From Struthio camelus (taxonomy: Eukaryota > Chordata > Aves > Struthioniformes > Struthionidae), in NCBI RefSeq assembly GCF_040807025.1, contig NC_090942.1, positions 77,543,987 through 77,607,986 of the forward strand: a stretch of DNA of 64,000 bases. The letters run 5' to 3'. The notes under the pieces are model-generated. The model saw only the letters and a program-made list of their open reading frames with translations, did not search any database and had not been told where the DNA came from. Both the position numbers and the translations under genes were made by a program. Every line of letters begins with the position of its first letter. The first letter of the stretch is position 1. Of this stretch, positions 60,991 to 64,000 are shown in pieces.

Positions 60991-61764
60991 GTGCTATTTA
61001 AGATCTAGCTGGAAAACTCAATGAAGTGTCAAAATGCATAAACAGCATTCACAATAGGATCCCAACCCATGACACCTGCAGATCTCTGCTACAAATAGTC
61101 TTTTGTAACAGATATTTATTAAATACAATATTTGTTTTACAACTTCAAGCCATGCTGACAACATAGAAAGATTATTACAACATGGAAAGTTTTCATTCAG
61201 TCAACTGCTGACTAAATCCATATCATAATTTAAGTATTAATTGATAAATCTGAGCATACAAAAAGGTGCTTAACTACATAGCATTTAAATAAAAAAATAC
61301 TGCATCTTTCAGACATTGCTAAGAACAAATAGAAAATTAACTGTAATAATCTTAAAAATTCAAGTTGCAAGTTACTGAAGGTCACTTAAAATAACTGATT
61401 AAACAAAAGTGAGCATAAGCCACATACCAGGGTAGGCTGAGGCACAAGCATAGAAAATGCAGTGTTCAGGAGTCACAACAATAGAATATGTGGTAAGAGA
61501 AAGCTTAAAAAGTATTTTCCTCATCATACTATTTTTTTTTTCCCATCCTAACCCCTTTCTTTTGCATTAAGTAGAAGTTGTGAAAACGTCAAATTCTTAG
61601 TTCTACCTTTTGTCCTTAAATCACCATGATTTCAATATCAAGCTGTCTCTTCATTAAAATATATACACTCTATACATCATTCAGTTTCCCCTCACTGTAA
61701 ATATATACTGTACAACAGGCCTACAGAGCTTTTGTAGCACTTAATATATTAACTTTCTCCTTCG

Positions 61765-61877
61765 TCACTGGATTGGTTCTACATAGTTTGCTGGGTATAA
61801 ACCAACTTGTCCATTGTCCAGACGTCCTTTGCACCAACCCTGTTCATCTTCGTTCTCCATTTTAGTTAACTCATCCC
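61765..61877 (-). CDS. PACSIN2: PACSIN2 last coding exon (C-terminal half of SH3 domain)
   Basis: PACSIN2 (syndapin-2) is an F-BAR plus SH3 protein that bends membranes and binds dynamin and N-WASP in endocytosis and caveolae. After a ttttcag acceptor this exon encodes [20 protein letters not shown], then [17 protein letters not shown] and a TGA stop (61767-61765). It is nearly identical to the human C terminus, which ends VEAIQ. The SH3 ligand-groove residues W (of GWCKG) and P, N, Y (of YPANYV) are present. The exon begins with the last two bases of the Gly codon. The preceding exon, with the ALYDY half of the SH3 domain, is not within the window, so the gene continues beyond 64000. Confidence 0.97.
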
Positions 61878-64000
61878 CTGAAAAATAAGTAATATTTAGC
61901 AGAAGCTGTAGCCTCTCAGTGACAACAGGAAGGTAACACAGCATTGGTTATTTACATGTTCACCTTTCTTCTTTGCCCACCCCAGACCCCAGGAGAGAGC
62001 TTCCCTTCTCTAGTCTTCATGCTTTTGATACAAAGAATACCACTTACAGATTTATATATAGGATGAAAGGCTCACAATAGGCATTAAGATAACAGGATGG
62101 AAGGAACTACTTTGAAACTGAAACATTACATCAATGCCTTTTCAAAAAGGCAATAGCAGCATTTGTCTTTTATGACAATGAAAGATGCAAACTTTTAAAG
62201 TTACACGTGATGTCATGTCACTAGAAGATCAAAGGCTCCCTTACATCTGAAGAGCGTGAAGGGTAAAAGATAGTGTAACTACCACTAAACAAACAGAATA
62301 ATCTTATATTTATGGCCTTCACACTGTTAATGCAATGTTAGGCTTTCTGTCAATATACACTTAAGAATTTCTGGGACATAAGGGGAAAAAAATACTACAC
62401 AATTTAAAAAATAGCAGTGAAATCCTTTTAAATTATACTTGCAGCTTTTTAATACATTACTACTAGGTTGTGAGGCAGAAAGATTAAAAGGAATCTTGTA
62501 CCTTATACTTTGTCATATCTCTCCTTTCCTCTTCTTTCTTAAAAAAGATAGGGATTGGGATTTAACTTTCCCTTTTATTACTCCACCTTTATACTGCTAT
62601 AAGATTAAGTACAGCTATAGCTCCAAAAAGGTAACTCAGAATTTCCTTCCTAACACAGTAAAAGTTGACATGGATTACTGGAGATGTGTTTTTTTTTTTT
62701 TTAATCCAAACTAAAACATCCCTTTAACTTATCAGATATTTACAAACTATAATAGAACCTCTTTTTGACTGTCCTGTGCATATGATCTTCAACATCCTCA
62801 GGAAATATTTTGGCTTTAGAAAATCTGCTCCAAGATGCTATACACGAACAAACAAATGACCATCTCAACCAGGCAAAACCAGCCACCCAAGTCAGGATTA
62901 TGCCCCCAATATAACTTATTGTGTTTGATCTTAATTAGCAATGGGAAATACATGCTGATGATACTAACCAATTAATACAGTCCTTCTGAAGAGCTGTAAA
63001 TCTACAAAGTATTGTAGAAGCCTTGGTGTAATTCAGAAGAACAAGAACTAGCTTAGCAGCTATATATTCTTGGCAGAAATGGACAAGCTTCATATTAAAA
63101 TCTTCTCAGATTTATATCTTCAGTAGTTACTCTTATCTAAAAAAAGGTTAAAGTCTAATCTCCTGTAGTTTATGAGTTTACCACATAACTAATATAGGAG
63201 CCTAACAAACAAGTGGCATCGTGGACTGACTTTGCTTATGGATACTTTTTGTATAACTTCCCACCCTATAGCCCTGCAGCACGGCTTGCTATTTCTGTGA
63301 AGAGCATTTCAATAAAGAGCAAACAATGACCATCAAAGCTACAGTGCTTCAACAATAAATACCAGTGCAACTGCACTTGTGTTAACAGCTCAGACTTGGA
63401 AACTCAGTGATCTTGGAGGTCTATGAAAATATTACCACTTGTGTCACCTGCACAGTAGAAGTTGCAACAAATCCTGCCATCTTTTACAACTTTGATAAAG
63501 ATAGCATATATAATAACAAGTTTTGTCCAACATCACATGGTCTATATTTACTAAAGCTAAATATTCTCAACCATGGCAGTAGGGTGAGCTAGACATATGG
63601 TACATGGTTATGTCCCATCCAACTACACAAACAAAATCTCCTATAAAATATGGATGAACAGAGTTATTCTTCCATTCTGGAAGCCTACAATATTTGTTTC
63701 ACAGAGGAAAAAACATCTACAGCTACATAAAGTATTTCACTAATAAAGGAAGAGAGAATTTCACCTAACAGAGTACATTTGATAGACACTAGACAGAACA
63801 TGTCATATGCTACGCCGTGGGCCTAGCAACAATCGTAAGAGCTTTATAAGCAAATACTTTGAATACCCAACGAAATCCTGTCTGAGAATATCCATATACG
63901 TCTATTTAAAGAGATCCCCAAAATACATTAATCCTCTGGTGACAGCTGCTTAGGAGTCTAGGCATAATCAACATAGGAGCGAGCACATTATCAGCCACAT
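61878..64000 (-). other. PACSIN2: PACSIN2 last intron (partial)
   Basis: More than 2.1 kb of AT-rich intron running off the window. I searched it for the previous SH3 exon (ALYDYEGQ-type) and did not find it. No repeat recognised. Confidence 0.85.

Larger units (their letters stand above)
60045..61764 (-). other. PACSIN2: PACSIN2 3' UTR
   Basis: AT-rich sequence after the PACSIN2 stop. A minus-strand AATAAA at 60067-60072 would end the transcript near 60045, giving about 1.7 kb, in line with the mammalian UTR. Earlier signals at 60369-60374, 60375-60380 and 61115-61120 allow shorter forms. A 32-base T tract (poly-A in the transcript) lies at 60955-60986. Confidence 0.75.

Noticed and set aside
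61878-64000. A further PACSIN2 coding exon inside the window
   Set aside because: No segment encodes the ALYDY part of the SH3 domain with splice sites; open frames at 62439-62714 and 63407-63592 look random.

Overview
The window is ordinary vertebrate chromosomal DNA, most likely from a bird (another sauropsid is possible). It has multi-exon genes with fairly short introns, AT-rich non-coding sequence, degraded CR1 LINE copies, and a CpG-island promoter. I saw no bacterial operon, CRISPR array, intact mobile element or viral genome.

Two protein genes can be placed with confidence, both on the minus strand. The first is complete: an ARFGAP3 orthologue with 16 coding exons between 14800 and 50120. 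Joined in order, with every junction GT-AG and every phase consistent, they give 518 codons plus a stop. The protein has an N-terminal ArfGAP zinc finger, a central basic stretch, a Ser-rich linker with Glo3-type ISS repeats, and a short C-terminal amphipathic segment. The second is the 3' end of PACSIN2: only its last coding exon (61765-61877, end of the SH3 domain) and a roughly 1.7 kb 3' UTR are inside; the rest lies beyond base 64000. ARFGAP3 and PACSIN2 are head-to-tail neighbours in mammals too, so this is conserved synteny. Both proteins act in membrane traffic (COPI/Golgi Arf1 GTP hydrolysis, and membrane curvature/endocytosis), but nothing in the sequence suggests co-regulation.

Layout: 1 to about 12.5 kb is non-coding sequence downstream of ARFGAP3, with a small CpG-rich island near 0.93-1.22 kb and several short tandem repeats. 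About 12.5-14.8 kb is the probable ARFGAP3 3' UTR. 14.8-50.12 kb holds the ARFGAP3 exons and introns; the introns contain one old CR1 copy, two tRNA-like SINE relics and simple repeats. 49.59-50.48 kb is the ARFGAP3 CpG-island promoter. 50.5-60.05 kb is intergenic, with five CR1 fragments. 60.05-61.88 kb is the PACSIN2 terminal exon, and 61.88-64 kb is PACSIN2 intron.

I did not find a new biological system. The most useful leads are the orphan CpG island at the left end, the two tRNA-like SINE relics, an unexplained intronic open frame at 48.5 kb, and several small repeat/hairpin structures.
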